Shown here: in pieces, positions 24,719-32,019 of the stretch | Layout: each line of letters starts with the position of its first letter | Position numbering within the stretch: position 1 is the first letter of the stretch | Notes under the pieces: generated by a model | The model's database searches: none | What the model was told of the DNA's origin: nothing | The model's input: the letters and a program-made list of their open reading frames with translations, nothing else | Translations under genes and position numbers: made by a program | Source: Candidatus Auribacterota bacterium | GTDB lineage: Bacteria; Auribacterota; JAFGBW01; JAFGJP01 | Reading direction: 5' to 3' | Assembly (NCBI GenBank): GCA_023144635.1 | Contig: JAGLFH010000043.1 | Location: 1 to 35,352, forward strand | Length of the DNA: 35,352 nt

Positions 24719-25009
24719 ATGATGGGTTATCAAGATAAGGCAGATGAGCAATTATTTCATTACGGATTTCATTTGGAAGAGCGAGTTAGAAACAATCATC
24801 CCCTTAGAAGAATTAAAGAGATCATCGATTTTGATTTTATAAGAGAGGAAGTCAAGGATCTTTACGGATTCAATGGTAATGAGTCCGTTAATCCCAAAAT
24901 AATCTTAAGAATGATATTTCTTCTTTTTTACTATGATGTTCGTTCAGAACGTGAGCTTATACTGACTATCACGGAGAGATTGGACTGGATGTGGTTTTTG
25001 GATAGGTGA
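24719..25009 (+). mobile_element. Truncated DDE transposase (DUF772 N-terminal part)
   Basis: A 96-codon remnant that matches the N-terminal DUF772 region of IS5/IS1182-type transposases: HYGFHLEERV, NHPLRRIKEII, NPKIILRMIFLLFYY and ERLDWMWFLDR. A full enzyme would continue well beyond 300 residues with the DDE catalytic core, but here it stops right after FLDR. Left of it (24623-24718) is probably the insertion-sequence end. The transposase is dead and its 3' part was lost by deletion into the neighbouring cassette. Confidence 0.8.
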
Positions 25010-25024
25010 AATTTCGTTGTTTAA

Positions 25025-25237
25025 TCATATAGCTGTGATATTGTAGCAAACATTTCAAATTGCAATTATTCTTATAGTTGCACAATAAAAAGTTCTATAC
25101 GTGACAAATTTGAACATGTTTTAGACTTAGATAATTCTGGTAAAGACACATGGGAGGATAATACAAATTTAGGAGGAACACCTTTTAATGTAACAGGTGA
25201 GTGGAATGATTATTTGTTAGGATCAGGGAGTATCTAA
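25025..25237 (+). pseudogene. C-terminal fragment of a third toxin-like tail
   Basis: An open frame of 70 codons without a start. It reads SYSCDIVANISNCNYSYSC and later FEHVLDLDNSGK, GGTPFNVTGEW and YLLGSGSI, then stops two bases before the lipoprotein ATG. The beginning is cut off at the transposase remnant. Size, cysteine content and position before a lipoprotein suggest the end of another Rhs C-terminal toxin. Identity is inferred. Confidence 0.6.
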
Positions 25238-25239
25238 AA

Positions 25240-25647
25240 ATGAAAAAATTAAGATTTATACTTATCATATTTATTTTTATCTTAGGTTGTGACAGACTAA
25301 AAAATTTGTCTGGAGATTATGTATTAGATCTTGACGATAAATATAAATTATGGCGTACAAGTCCTGAACAGATAATGATCACTGATGAATCTAATACAAA
25401 TATTGTTGGTCCAGTAATTGTGAAAATTAATATGTACGATAACTGTGTTTTTGGTTTAGTTAAAAAACCAGAATGGCCTCAAGATTCAGGAAGTGTTAGT
25501 GGATATTTTTTATTAAACATTAATACTGATATTTTACTACAAGGACTTACAGAAAGAGAATGGTTAGTATATTTGAAAAAGACTGGAGTGAAAAATTATA
25601 AATTATTAAGGATTGATGCTTTTAAAGATAAAATATTGAATAAATAG
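25240..25647 (+). CDS. Small lipoprotein, candidate immunity protein
   Basis: A 135-residue protein with a lipoprotein signal (FILGC) and a compact domain around GDYVLDLDDKYKLWRTSPEQI. GGGAG lies upstream, inside the preceding toxin-tail fragment, so the two are coupled. It is probably the immunity protein left behind when that toxin was destroyed. No family recognised. Confidence 0.6.
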   Translation: MKKLRFILIIFIFILGCDRLKNLSGDYVLDLDDKYKLWRTSPEQIMITDESNTNIVGPVIVKINMYDNCVFGLVKKPEWPQDSGSVSGYFLLNINTDILLQGLTEREWLVYLKKTGVKNYKLLRIDAFKDKILNK

Positions 25648-25672
25648 ATAGTTTGCAAATAAGGAATTTAAA

Positions 25673-26017
25673 ATGTTAAGTTGGAAAACAATTAAATCTA
25701 ATAAATTATTAAATTATCTATCAGCTTTGCTAATCAATACATGGTTAACAACTTTTATGTTATCAATAGTAATAAATTTGAAAATCACTAGAACAGATTC
25801 AGTTTTTTATAATAATTTGTATGATTATTTATTTCCTATTTATAAATTGTTCTTTTACTCAATTTTGATAAATTCAATTCCTATTTTAGTAATATTTAAA
25901 ATTAATAAAGAATCCAAATATTTAAAATATTTTGAAATGTTTTTTGCATTATTTTGTATAGCTATTACGATATATTTTTCTTTAAAATATAATAGATTTT
26001 CTATCATGAGCGTATAG
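25673..26017 (+). CDS. Small membrane protein
   Basis: A 114-residue protein with three hydrophobic segments (about 15-35, 52-78 and 88-106) and very AT-rich codon use. It follows the lipoprotein gene by 25 bases and has an AAGGAA site before its ATG. Possibly another immunity or cassette-associated protein; function unknown. Confidence 0.5.
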   Translation: MLSWKTIKSNKLLNYLSALLINTWLTTFMLSIVINLKITRTDSVFYNNLYDYLFPIYKLFFYSILINSIPILVIFKINKESKYLKYFEMFFALFCIAITIYFSLKYNRFSIMSV

Positions 26018-26063
26018 GGTCTATGAGTAAATCAGTTGAGAAGAAAGAGGCAATCCTCTTTAA

Positions 26064-26180
26064 CTAAAAATAGACAGCAATATTTCGAGTGAAACAATCA
26101 CATCAGTTTTTAATGAGCTGAATCGGCTTGTCTATTATGCTAGAAAAGACATCCTTATGGATATCTTGAAGAATATATAA
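26064..26180 (+). pseudogene. Short Rhs scar (fourth Rhs trace)
   Basis: A frame of 38 codons plus a stop, without a start. It contains SSETITSVFNELNRL, which matches the ITSVFNELNQL segment present in both larger Rhs copies, at DNA level too (catcagtttttaatgagct). The match ends after about 15 residues. It is the remains of a further deleted Rhs cassette and marks the right border of the island. Confidence 0.75.
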
Positions 26181-26183
26181 GTT

Positions 26184-27452
26184 TCACCATCTCCCAATAA
26201 CCTGAAACTTGCCTCCGTCATAAATAGATTCATCATCATTTCTGTCGATATCAAAAGACATTCCAATATTGCCTGAAAGGTTTTCATTAAATCTGTATTC
26301 AGCCCCCAGAATAAGTCTTAGATTCTTTCCTTCAAAATCAAACTCAGGATGCTTATCAGTTTCTCTATGGCTGAATAGAAGGCCGATATAAGGCTCAAAT
26401 TTAGGCTTATAGGCATAAGAAAGGGTCAGCCTACCCAGAATATCATTATCCTCGTAATCATCAACCGTAAGCTTTGTAAGGATGTATTTGATATCAGTAT
26501 TAATATTCAGGCTGTGAGAAAGCTTCTTATCAAAAAAAAAGCCAAGTGTAGAAAGATAATTTTCCATATTGAAAATTAATTCATTTCCATTTTCTTTTGA
26601 CTCTTCCTCAGACTGATAAGTAGCATATAAGTTGAAAGAATAGCTGTCTTTGAAATAGCTTAAGGAAGCTCCTAGATAGCCAGCATTAAAGCTCTCAACA
26701 AAATCCTTATTGTTTTCAGCAAAAGAAAACTCTTTTTCTGTCTTATTGCTTATTCCTGAGAAAAGCTGCATTTCAATATTATCAGAGAGCAAAAAAACAG
26801 CTTCCAATCTGACTGCAAGAGGTTTTTCAATATAAGTTTCTTCCTCTATGCTATCTGTCATATTGTAGACAACATTGTTATAAAGATCAGGGAAGCCGAA
26901 AGAGAGTTGAATAAGATTACTTCTAAACTTTTTACCAAATCCTATCTCTAAATCAATATTCTGCTTTTCAAAGTATGGATTAATCGTATAAAAAGAGTAA
27001 AACTTGGTATTGAAAAAATCTCTGTCAAGAACAGTAAAAGAAAGATAATCTCTTTTAGCCTCTAAAGACTCTTCCCTGAAATAACTTATATTTAAATCAC
27101 TGTTTGAACCGAAAGGTACAGAAGCTTTAAGCTCTCCAATATTGTATAGCTCTTTCCTGCTGATACTGCCAAAAGAAAACCTGAACCCATTGTCTTCCTT
27201 TTGCCATTTTTTATTCCATTTAAAAGAGAAGGCATAGTTTTCTACATCTAACCTATATTCTTTATCCATTTCTGAATTAATAAAAGGCAGATTATTCTCT
27301 CTATCAGTTATCCTTTGCCATGCTCTTTCCTGCCATAGAGAGAGTATATGGCTGTCTTGCTTGACATTATCCCCTGATGCTGGAAGAGCAAAAAAAAGAA
27401 TAAGAAGAAAACAGCATTTCATATCAAAAAAGGAAAGGGGGCTATTTTTCAT
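26184..27452 (-). CDS. Outer-membrane beta-barrel-like protein
   Basis: A 422-residue protein with a signal peptide (ending LPASG), followed by amphipathic beta strands rich in alternating aromatic and polar residues and ending GGKFQVIGRW, the C-terminal aromatic residue expected for an outer-membrane barrel. No known transporter family recognised. The first ATG (27452) lies inside a hairpin; a second ATG ten codons further (MKCCFLL) is an alternative. It is last in the minus-strand operon after the PA2779-like genes. A two-membrane envelope is implied. Confidence 0.75.
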   Translation of the reverse strand: MKNSPLSFFDMKCCFLLILFFALPASGDNVKQDSHILSLWQERAWQRITDRENNLPFINSEMDKEYRLDVENYAFSFKWNKKWQKEDNGFRFSFGSISRKELYNIGELKASVPFGSNSDLNISYFREESLEAKRDYLSFTVLDRDFFNTKFYSFYTINPYFEKQNIDLEIGFGKKFRSNLIQLSFGFPDLYNNVVYNMTDSIEEETYIEKPLAVRLEAVFLLSDNIEMQLFSGISNKTEKEFSFAENNKDFVESFNAGYLGASLSYFKDSYSFNLYATYQSEEESKENGNELIFNMENYLSTLGFFFDKKLSHSLNINTDIKYILTKLTVDDYEDNDILGRLTLSYAYKPKFEPYIGLLFSHRETDKHPEFDFEGKNLRLILGAEYRFNENLSGNIGMSFDIDRNDDESIYDGGKFQVIGRW

Positions 27453-27463
27453 ATGCCCCCTTT
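27434..27463 (-). promoter_or_regulatory. Hairpin that encloses the barrel gene's ribosome-binding site and start codon
   Basis: On the minus strand AAAGGGGGC (27463-27455) pairs perfectly with GCCCCCTTT (27442-27434), with a 12-base loop that contains the ATG. The GGGGG is also the only ribosome-binding site. A T-run (CCTTTTTT) follows on the minus strand, so it could instead be an intrinsic terminator or attenuator between operon and barrel gene. Confidence 0.65.
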
Positions 27464-27483
27464 ATTTGTTTTCATTAGTGCCA

Positions 27484-27855
27484 TTAGTAAGTATAAGTTC
27501 TGCTGTTGTTACTTTCGGCGGCGGCAGCTAATGAAGCCAGCAAAAGAACTAAGCAGCAGGCTATTATTATGCCGCCCATAACAGCATCATCACTGTTTGA
27601 GCCTCCTGCTTTAATAGCTTTAAAATTATGATACAGGGCTACAATATCCTTATTAGTCAGGCCCTGAAACTTCTGTTGGATTTCCTGCTCAGTTAATCCG
27701 GCTTTTACCAGATCCTTTTCCAGATAACTTATAGCATTATCCCTGTTGATCTTTGAAGGTATCGGGGAAGCCAATAATGGGCTGGAAAAGCTCACTAAAG
27801 AATATGCAAGCAAAGTAACAGCTATCGTGACAGGATTCAGTACAATCTTCTTCAT
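27484..27855 (-). CDS. PA2779-like small membrane protein, copy 2
   Basis: A 123-residue protein with a signal or anchor, a central helical motif (INRDNAISYLEKDLVKAG and QGLTNKDIVAL), and a C-terminal hydrophobic segment. This is the PA2779-family pattern. AAAGGAG precedes the ATG. It is a paralogue of the gene directly upstream in the operon, sharing KKIVLNPV and GLTNKDI (GLSNKDI in the other copy). Role unknown; PA2779-type proteins are normally linked to a PA2778-type cysteine peptidase, which is present here. Confidence 0.75.
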   Translation of the reverse strand: MKKIVLNPVTIAVTLLAYSLVSFSSPLLASPIPSKINRDNAISYLEKDLVKAGLTEQEIQQKFQGLTNKDIVALYHNFKAIKAGGSNSDDAVMGGIIIACCLVLLLASLAAAAESNNSRTYTY

Positions 27856-27964
27856 AATAATCTCCTTTCAAATTAGTTAAGTATTTGTTGATAATATGCA
27901 AAATAATGTATTAAATCAGCATTTCACCCCATTCTTATAAAATGAGAATATGTTTTCAGTGACT

Positions 27965-28327
27965 TTAGCTAGACGTACCTACAGCAGAAGCACTGATAGA
28001 TAAAAGGATTAAAACCGCGAGAACAGCAATCCCAAGAGCTTCCATAATAGATTCACCTGTACTTCCCGAAGCTTTATAAGCATCAATCGTAGAAGCCAGA
28101 GCCATAATGTCTTTGTTTGAAAGGCCGTTAAAATTCTCCCTGAAAGCCTGAATCTCTTTATAGGAGACATCAGCCTTAACCAGAATGCCCTCAATATAGT
28201 TCTGGTAAGCTTCTCTATCAATCTTTGACTGCACAGGAGAAGCCATCACAGGCAGGGCAACTCCAATACTTAAATAAGCAAAAAGAGTCATTGCCACAAT
28301 AACAGGGTTAAGGATTAGTTTTTTCAT
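27965..28327 (-). CDS. PA2779-like small membrane protein, copy 1
   Basis: About 120 residues: signal or anchor, a middle helical part with SKIDREAYQNYIEGILVKAD and NGLSNKDIMAL, and a C-terminal membrane helix. I chose the second of two adjacent ATG codons (28327) because AGGAGG lies five bases upstream of it. The gene overlaps the end of the TPR lipoprotein by 20 bases. Similar to the next gene, so this is a tandem duplication within the operon. Confidence 0.75.
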   Translation of the reverse strand: MKKLILNPVIVAMTLFAYLSIGVALPVMASPVQSKIDREAYQNYIEGILVKADVSYKEIQAFRENFNGLSNKDIMALASTIDAYKASGSTGESIMEALGIAVLAVLILLSISASAVGTSS

Positions 28328-29006
28328 CATTACCTCCTTTGTTTGGTTTTCTTGTTAAGAGTTTTACATTCATTTCAATAATCGATTTAAGAGTTGAGTC
28401 ATTGCTTAACCGCAAAGCCTTATCGTAATGATTAAGAGCATCTTCTTTATTTCCTGATTCAAATTGAATCAAAGCAGAATGATAATGGGCTGTTGCCAGG
28501 AATTCATTTTCTGTTTGAGGACAGAGACTAATTGCTTTATTGATATTTTCTAAAGCTTTTTCATGCTCTGCTTTTTTGAAATAAGCCCAGCCTAAAGTGT
28601 CGTAATAACACCAGATAGATTCAGGATTAAGGGATATTGACTTTTCGGATAGATTTATTGCTTCATCAAGATTTTCTTTATTGTCTATATAGATGCAGGC
28701 AAGATTATTCATGGCTTCAGGGTATTTTTCATTTATTGAAATGGCTTTTTTATATGCTTCAATCGCTTTATCTTTTTCTCCTGTTTTCGAATACACATTT
28801 CCAAGATTAGTCCATGCTGTATCATTATCAGGCTCTTTTTCAACAGCCTTCTTATACTCTGCCAAAGCCTCTTGATTATAGCCTTTTATCTCATTGTCAT
28901 AGCCTGAGAGAAGATGATGCTTTCTGGATTGTGCTGTAGAAATACATGAGCAACACAACATGCAAATAGAAGCAGCTGATAGTATTTTTTTAATTCTTTT
29001 TTTCAT
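28308..29006 (-). CDS. TPR lipoprotein, linked to the C39-like peptidase
   Basis: A 232-residue protein with a signal ending in CCSC (lipobox-like) and four or five TPRs, for example DTAWTNLGNVYSKTGEKDKA and the next repeat with EAMNNLACIY. It overlaps the peptidase gene by 17 bases. From memory, PA2778-family proteins carry a C39-like peptidase and a TPR part in one chain; here they are two genes. Probably a periplasmic partner of the peptidase. Confidence 0.8.
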   Translation of the reverse strand: MKKRIKKILSAASICMLCCSCISTAQSRKHHLLSGYDNEIKGYNQEALAEYKKAVEKEPDNDTAWTNLGNVYSKTGEKDKAIEAYKKAISINEKYPEAMNNLACIYIDNKENLDEAINLSEKSISLNPESIWCYYDTLGWAYFKKAEHEKALENINKAISLCPQTENEFLATAHYHSALIQFESGNKEDALNHYDKALRLSNDSTLKSIIEMNVKLLTRKPNKGGNDEKTNP

Positions 29007-29532
29007 GTCTCGGATAAATTATGAATGCACAGCAATTAGTTTCCTTCCATGCTCCCAGAAGCTTCTTAAAAGGAAGCTCAGAGGCTTTCATGTCTTCTGA
29101 ATGGCAGTAAAAAATATTTTTTTTATCATCATAGCCATAGATAACAAAGAAATGATAGTTCTTGAAAAAAGACCAGCTGTTATTGGGATCTCCCTTTGTC
29201 ATTACTATTACAGGAAAGCCTTCATCAATTTTCTTTTTTAAATCCTGAATGCTTGAACTATAGATTTCTGAATAAAAATCAAGATTTCTTACAAATAATA
29301 ATAGATCAATAGAAAGCGTTCCCTTAATCTTGGGATTATATATATGTTTTGCAACTTCATCTTGCGATATGTTTTTATCGTAATAATTGAAAAGCATTGA
29401 AATAGAAGCAGGCCCACAATAATTCTTCTTTTGCTCTACAAAAGGCACATCCAGTTTTTTTGATACTGCAAAAACAGGTAAAGGGCTGTAAATTGTTAAA
29501 ATCAATAATGCAATTAATAAGATTTTATTCAT
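28990..29532 (-). CDS. C39-like cysteine peptidase (PA2778-type)
   Basis: A 180-residue protein with a signal peptide and a papain-like C39 fold. Catalytic Cys lies in NYCGPASISML, and His in NYHFFVIYGYD. The usual acidic or Asn partner is likely in the segment after the His (HSEDMKA). It overlaps the phosphodiesterase gene by the ATGA arrangement and overlaps the TPR gene downstream. Extracytoplasmic proteolysis or processing is inferred; the substrate is unknown. Confidence 0.82.
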   Translation of the reverse strand: MNKILLIALLILTIYSPLPVFAVSKKLDVPFVEQKKNYCGPASISMLFNYYDKNISQDEVAKHIYNPKIKGTLSIDLLLFVRNLDFYSEIYSSSIQDLKKKIDEGFPVIVMTKGDPNNSWSFFKNYHFFVIYGYDDKKNIFYCHSEDMKASELPFKKLLGAWKETNCCAFIIYPRHEKKN

Positions 29533-30326
29533 AATACCTCTTTTATTAATTCCGGCCTGTTTGTGATTATGCCTGTCACTCCCAGCTGAATAAGTTTTTT
29601 TGCTGTTTCACAATCATTGATTATCCAGATATATAATTTAAGATTTTCAGAAATCACTCTGGTTACAAGTACACTATCAATAAAAGGAAAACATTTTAGG
29701 CAGATACCATCTAAATTAGATCTGTTGACTCTTTTTATGACCTTATCTAACTCTTCCTCAAATGTTCCATTCAGGATAACATTCAGGTATACTTCATTCA
29801 GAGGAAAGGCTTTCTTTATCTCTTTCATTGTTGATAGAGAAAACCCTGTGAAAACCAATTCTTTAGAGCTGTATTCTGATTCAGAAATGATATTTTTGAG
29901 AGAGGGAATGATCTCTTTTTTTGATTTGATATCAATAAAGTAACTTTTGCCTATAGGAAGCAAACCTAAAGATTCTTCCAGGGTTGGGATTTTTGTGCCC
30001 GTCCATTTTTCGTCTTTCCATTTGCCGACATCAAGGCTTTTCAGCTTTTTCAGAGATTGAGATTTTACTCTTTTTAATACTCCGGCAGTTCTCCTTGTTG
30101 TTTTATCATGCATAAGTACAATTTCATTATCTTTTGACAGTTGAACATCTATTTCCACTGAATCAACATCGTTTTCCCATGCAAGAGCTATTGAAGGAAT
30201 AGTGTTTTCAGGTGCAAGATAAGATGCTCCTCTGTGAGCAATGATTTCTGCTGAGTAAAGAAAGCTATCTCTTACTAAAAACAGGAAGAGAAATATAAAT
30301 AAAATATTTTTAATAAGAATCTTCAT
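29529..30326 (-). CDS. Secreted glycerophosphodiester phosphodiesterase
   Basis: A 265-residue protein with a signal peptide (ending YSA) and a complete GDPD TIM-barrel: AHRGASYLAPENT near the start, then the metal site VEIDVQLSKD, and LMHDKTTRRT. It hydrolyses glycerophosphodiesters to sn-glycerol-3-phosphate and an alcohol, probably in the periplasm. The ATG lies within the last codons of the recombinase gene (17-base overlap), and its stop overlaps the peptidase start. Confidence 0.88.
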   Translation of the reverse strand: MKILIKNILFIFLFLFLVRDSFLYSAEIIAHRGASYLAPENTIPSIALAWENDVDSVEIDVQLSKDNEIVLMHDKTTRRTAGVLKRVKSQSLKKLKSLDVGKWKDEKWTGTKIPTLEESLGLLPIGKSYFIDIKSKKEIIPSLKNIISESEYSSKELVFTGFSLSTMKEIKKAFPLNEVYLNVILNGTFEEELDKVIKRVNRSNLDGICLKCFPFIDSVLVTRVISENLKLYIWIINDCETAKKLIQLGVTGIITNRPELIKEVL

Positions 30327-30936
30327 ATAAATTTCCTATAGCCTTATCCAGTTCTTCATCCATTACATCCGCATAAACTTCCGTAGTTGTTACCTTTGAA
30401 TGGCCTAATTGTTTCTGCACTAATCTTAAATTTCCAATGCTTGATCTCAGAAGAAAAGAGCCATAAGTATGCCTTAAGGAATGAATAGAATAATGAGAAG
30501 GAAGACCAGCTTTTTTAGTGATGTTTTTGAACATATACTGAAGGTTTCTTTTGCTGAAATGTTCACCTTTTGAGTTAGCAAATAAAGGAGCATTATTATC
30601 TGTATTTTCATTATGCTTTTCTTTCCATCTGAGATAGAATTCGCAATCTTGCCTGAATTTATTATTTATCCTTATAAGCCTTTTTTTATCTCCCTTACCA
30701 TGCCTTATAAGGATAGAAGATTGGTTATCCTGGATATAAATATCTCCACAGTTCAAATCAGTTGCTTCCTGAACTCTTAGGCCTGTATTCAGGAATAGCT
30801 CGATTAAGAACCAGTTTTTTATAGCTATCTTTAGCTTTTTCTTAATTTTCATCTCTTTTTTACAGAATTCCTTTAGCCTTATAACTTCTTCAGGCTTCAG
30901 AAACTTGCCCTTATCAAGAGCCCATGGGAATGACAT
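30310..30936 (-). CDS. Minimal tyrosine recombinase (XerC/D-like catalytic domain)
   Basis: About 208 residues, with almost only the catalytic domain of a Xer-type recombinase and no N-terminal SAM-like domain. All active-site residues are visible: Arg in TGLRVQE, Lys in GKGDKKR, His-x-x-Arg in HSLRHTYG, His in LGHSKVTTT and Tyr in EVYADV. I set the start at 30936 because an AGAGGA site lies eight bases upstream; the frame also has an ATG at 30960. It overlaps the phosphodiesterase gene by 17 bases, so it heads the operon, an unusual position for an integrase. Confidence 0.82.
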   Translation of the reverse strand: MSFPWALDKGKFLKPEEVIRLKEFCKKEMKIKKKLKIAIKNWFLIELFLNTGLRVQEATDLNCGDIYIQDNQSSILIRHGKGDKKRLIRINNKFRQDCEFYLRWKEKHNENTDNNAPLFANSKGEHFSKRNLQYMFKNITKKAGLPSHYSIHSLRHTYGSFLLRSSIGNLRLVQKQLGHSKVTTTEVYADVMDEELDKAIGNLYEDSY

Positions 30937-30960
30937 AGTAATTTCCTCTAAATGTTTCAT

Positions 30961-31347
30961 ATTTCAGCAGATAGATGAAATTTTCTACTTGCCAAAGGGG
31001 TGATTTGGAGCTATTATTTAAAAGATTTTCTAATTCTAAGGGCTTTAAAGGGGAGTAATAGGAAAAAAATATTGTTAATTTTTCACTTTTCTGCTGAAAG
31101 GTGAAATTTCCATTTTCACGCTAGCCACTTACCTTCTGTATGATATTTTAATCTTGCTAAACACATAACAATTCAAAATTCAAATTCACTTCTTGTTTTT
31201 TTATTAGGCACCCTCCAAAGCTAATTTTACTTATAGGCACGTTACAAAGTTCATTGAATTTTCCCTTTCAGGTCAGCTCTCACTTAAAATTTCATGACTT
31301 CTCCGCTGTAGAACACCTTCATAAAATTAAGCATGGAGGTGCTTGAA
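30961..31347. other. Intergenic region between recombinase and ArdA unit
   Basis: No gene in 387 bases. It holds a 9-bp inverted pair, TTTCAGCAG (30962-30970) and CTGCTGAAA (31091-31099), the second followed by a small GTGAAA/TTTTCAC hairpin. It also holds direct repeats at 31205-31251. This is a plausible attachment or operator region of a mobile element. Confidence 0.5.
31205..31251. repeat. Two imperfect 18-bp direct repeats upstream of ArdA unit
   Basis: TAGGCACCCTCCAAAGCT (31205-31222) and TAGGCACGTTACAAAGTT (31234-31251) agree at 14 of 18 positions, with starts 29 bases apart. They lie about 100 bases before the small leader gene of ardA; candidate binding sites. Confidence 0.5.
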
Positions 31348-31431
31348 ATGTTAGAAAAAAATCAATATTGTGAATTCAAAGTCTCAGAAATCAAGATGAT
31401 TTCTAATATGTTTAGAGGTGAGGCAGCATGA
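31348..31431 (+). CDS. 27-residue leader peptide coupled to ArdA
   Basis: A tiny frame beginning MLEKNQYCEF with a strong GGAGGTG ribosome-binding site seven bases before the ATG. Its stop TGA overlaps the ATG of ardA (ATGA), so translation of ArdA probably depends on it. An in-frame ATG 15 bases earlier lacks such a site. No recognised function; probably a coupling leader. Confidence 0.55.
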   Translation: MLEKNQYCEFKVSEIKMISNMFRGEAA

Positions 31432-31931
31432 AAATTGCCATCACCGACTTAAAAGATTACAATGAAGCCATTCTGAGATATAAATGGCTTGACTTGGAAG
31501 AATGCCTTTCCAAAGATGAAATCAGCGATTTCATAGAACAGTTTCTTGCCAAAAGAAGCAAGGAAACAAACCAACTTCATGAAGAATGGTTCGTAACAGA
31601 TTACGAAGAGTTCGTAGATTTGGGAGAATATCCTAACTTAGATGATATAGAAACAGCAACTAACCTTAGCCAGGAACATGCCTGGGAAGTAATCTCAGCC
31701 TATTACAGTTGCTATCAGGAATTTGAGCATTTTGAAGAAGACTTTGTAGGAATTTATGAAGATGAAGAAGACTTTGCTTATGAGTTAGCTCAGGACATCT
31801 ACTCCGAAGAGCAGATGGGAGTTCTTTCAGTCTACATAGACTGGGAACGCTTCGCAAGAGATCTTTTCATAGGAGATGACTATTCAGAGAAGCTGGAAAA
31901 CTGCAAGATTGTGATTTTCAGGAGATGGTAA
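31428..31931 (+). CDS. ardA: ArdA antirestriction protein
   Basis: A 167-residue, strongly acidic protein matching ArdA, a DNA-mimic inhibitor of type I restriction enzymes. Recognisable segments are EEWFVTDYE, DFVGIYEDEEDFAYELAQD and YIDWERFARDLF. Length is as usual for ArdA. It is started by overlap with the leader peptide. ArdA is typical of conjugative elements and plasmids, and marks the right part of the window as mobile. A type I methylase lies 27 kb to the left. Confidence 0.9.
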   Translation: MKIAITDLKDYNEAILRYKWLDLEECLSKDEISDFIEQFLAKRSKETNQLHEEWFVTDYEEFVDLGEYPNLDDIETATNLSQEHAWEVISAYYSCYQEFEHFEEDFVGIYEDEEDFAYELAQDIYSEEQMGVLSVYIDWERFARDLFIGDDYSEKLENCKIVIFRRW

Positions 31932-31956
31932 TCACTAAAGGTTTGCAAAGTATACT

Positions 31957-32010
31957 GCTCCCCATTAACAAAACAGCAGAATTAGTATAGAATAAGTATA
32001 AAATGGGGGC
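31957..32010 (+). terminator. Possible hairpin terminator after ardA
   Basis: GCTCCCCATT (31957-31966) can pair with AATGGGGGC (32002-32010) with one bulge; the loop is long (35 bases). TTATTTTA follows. It lies between the convergent ardA and the unknown membrane gene. Confidence 0.35.
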
Positions 32011-32019
32011 TTATTTTAC

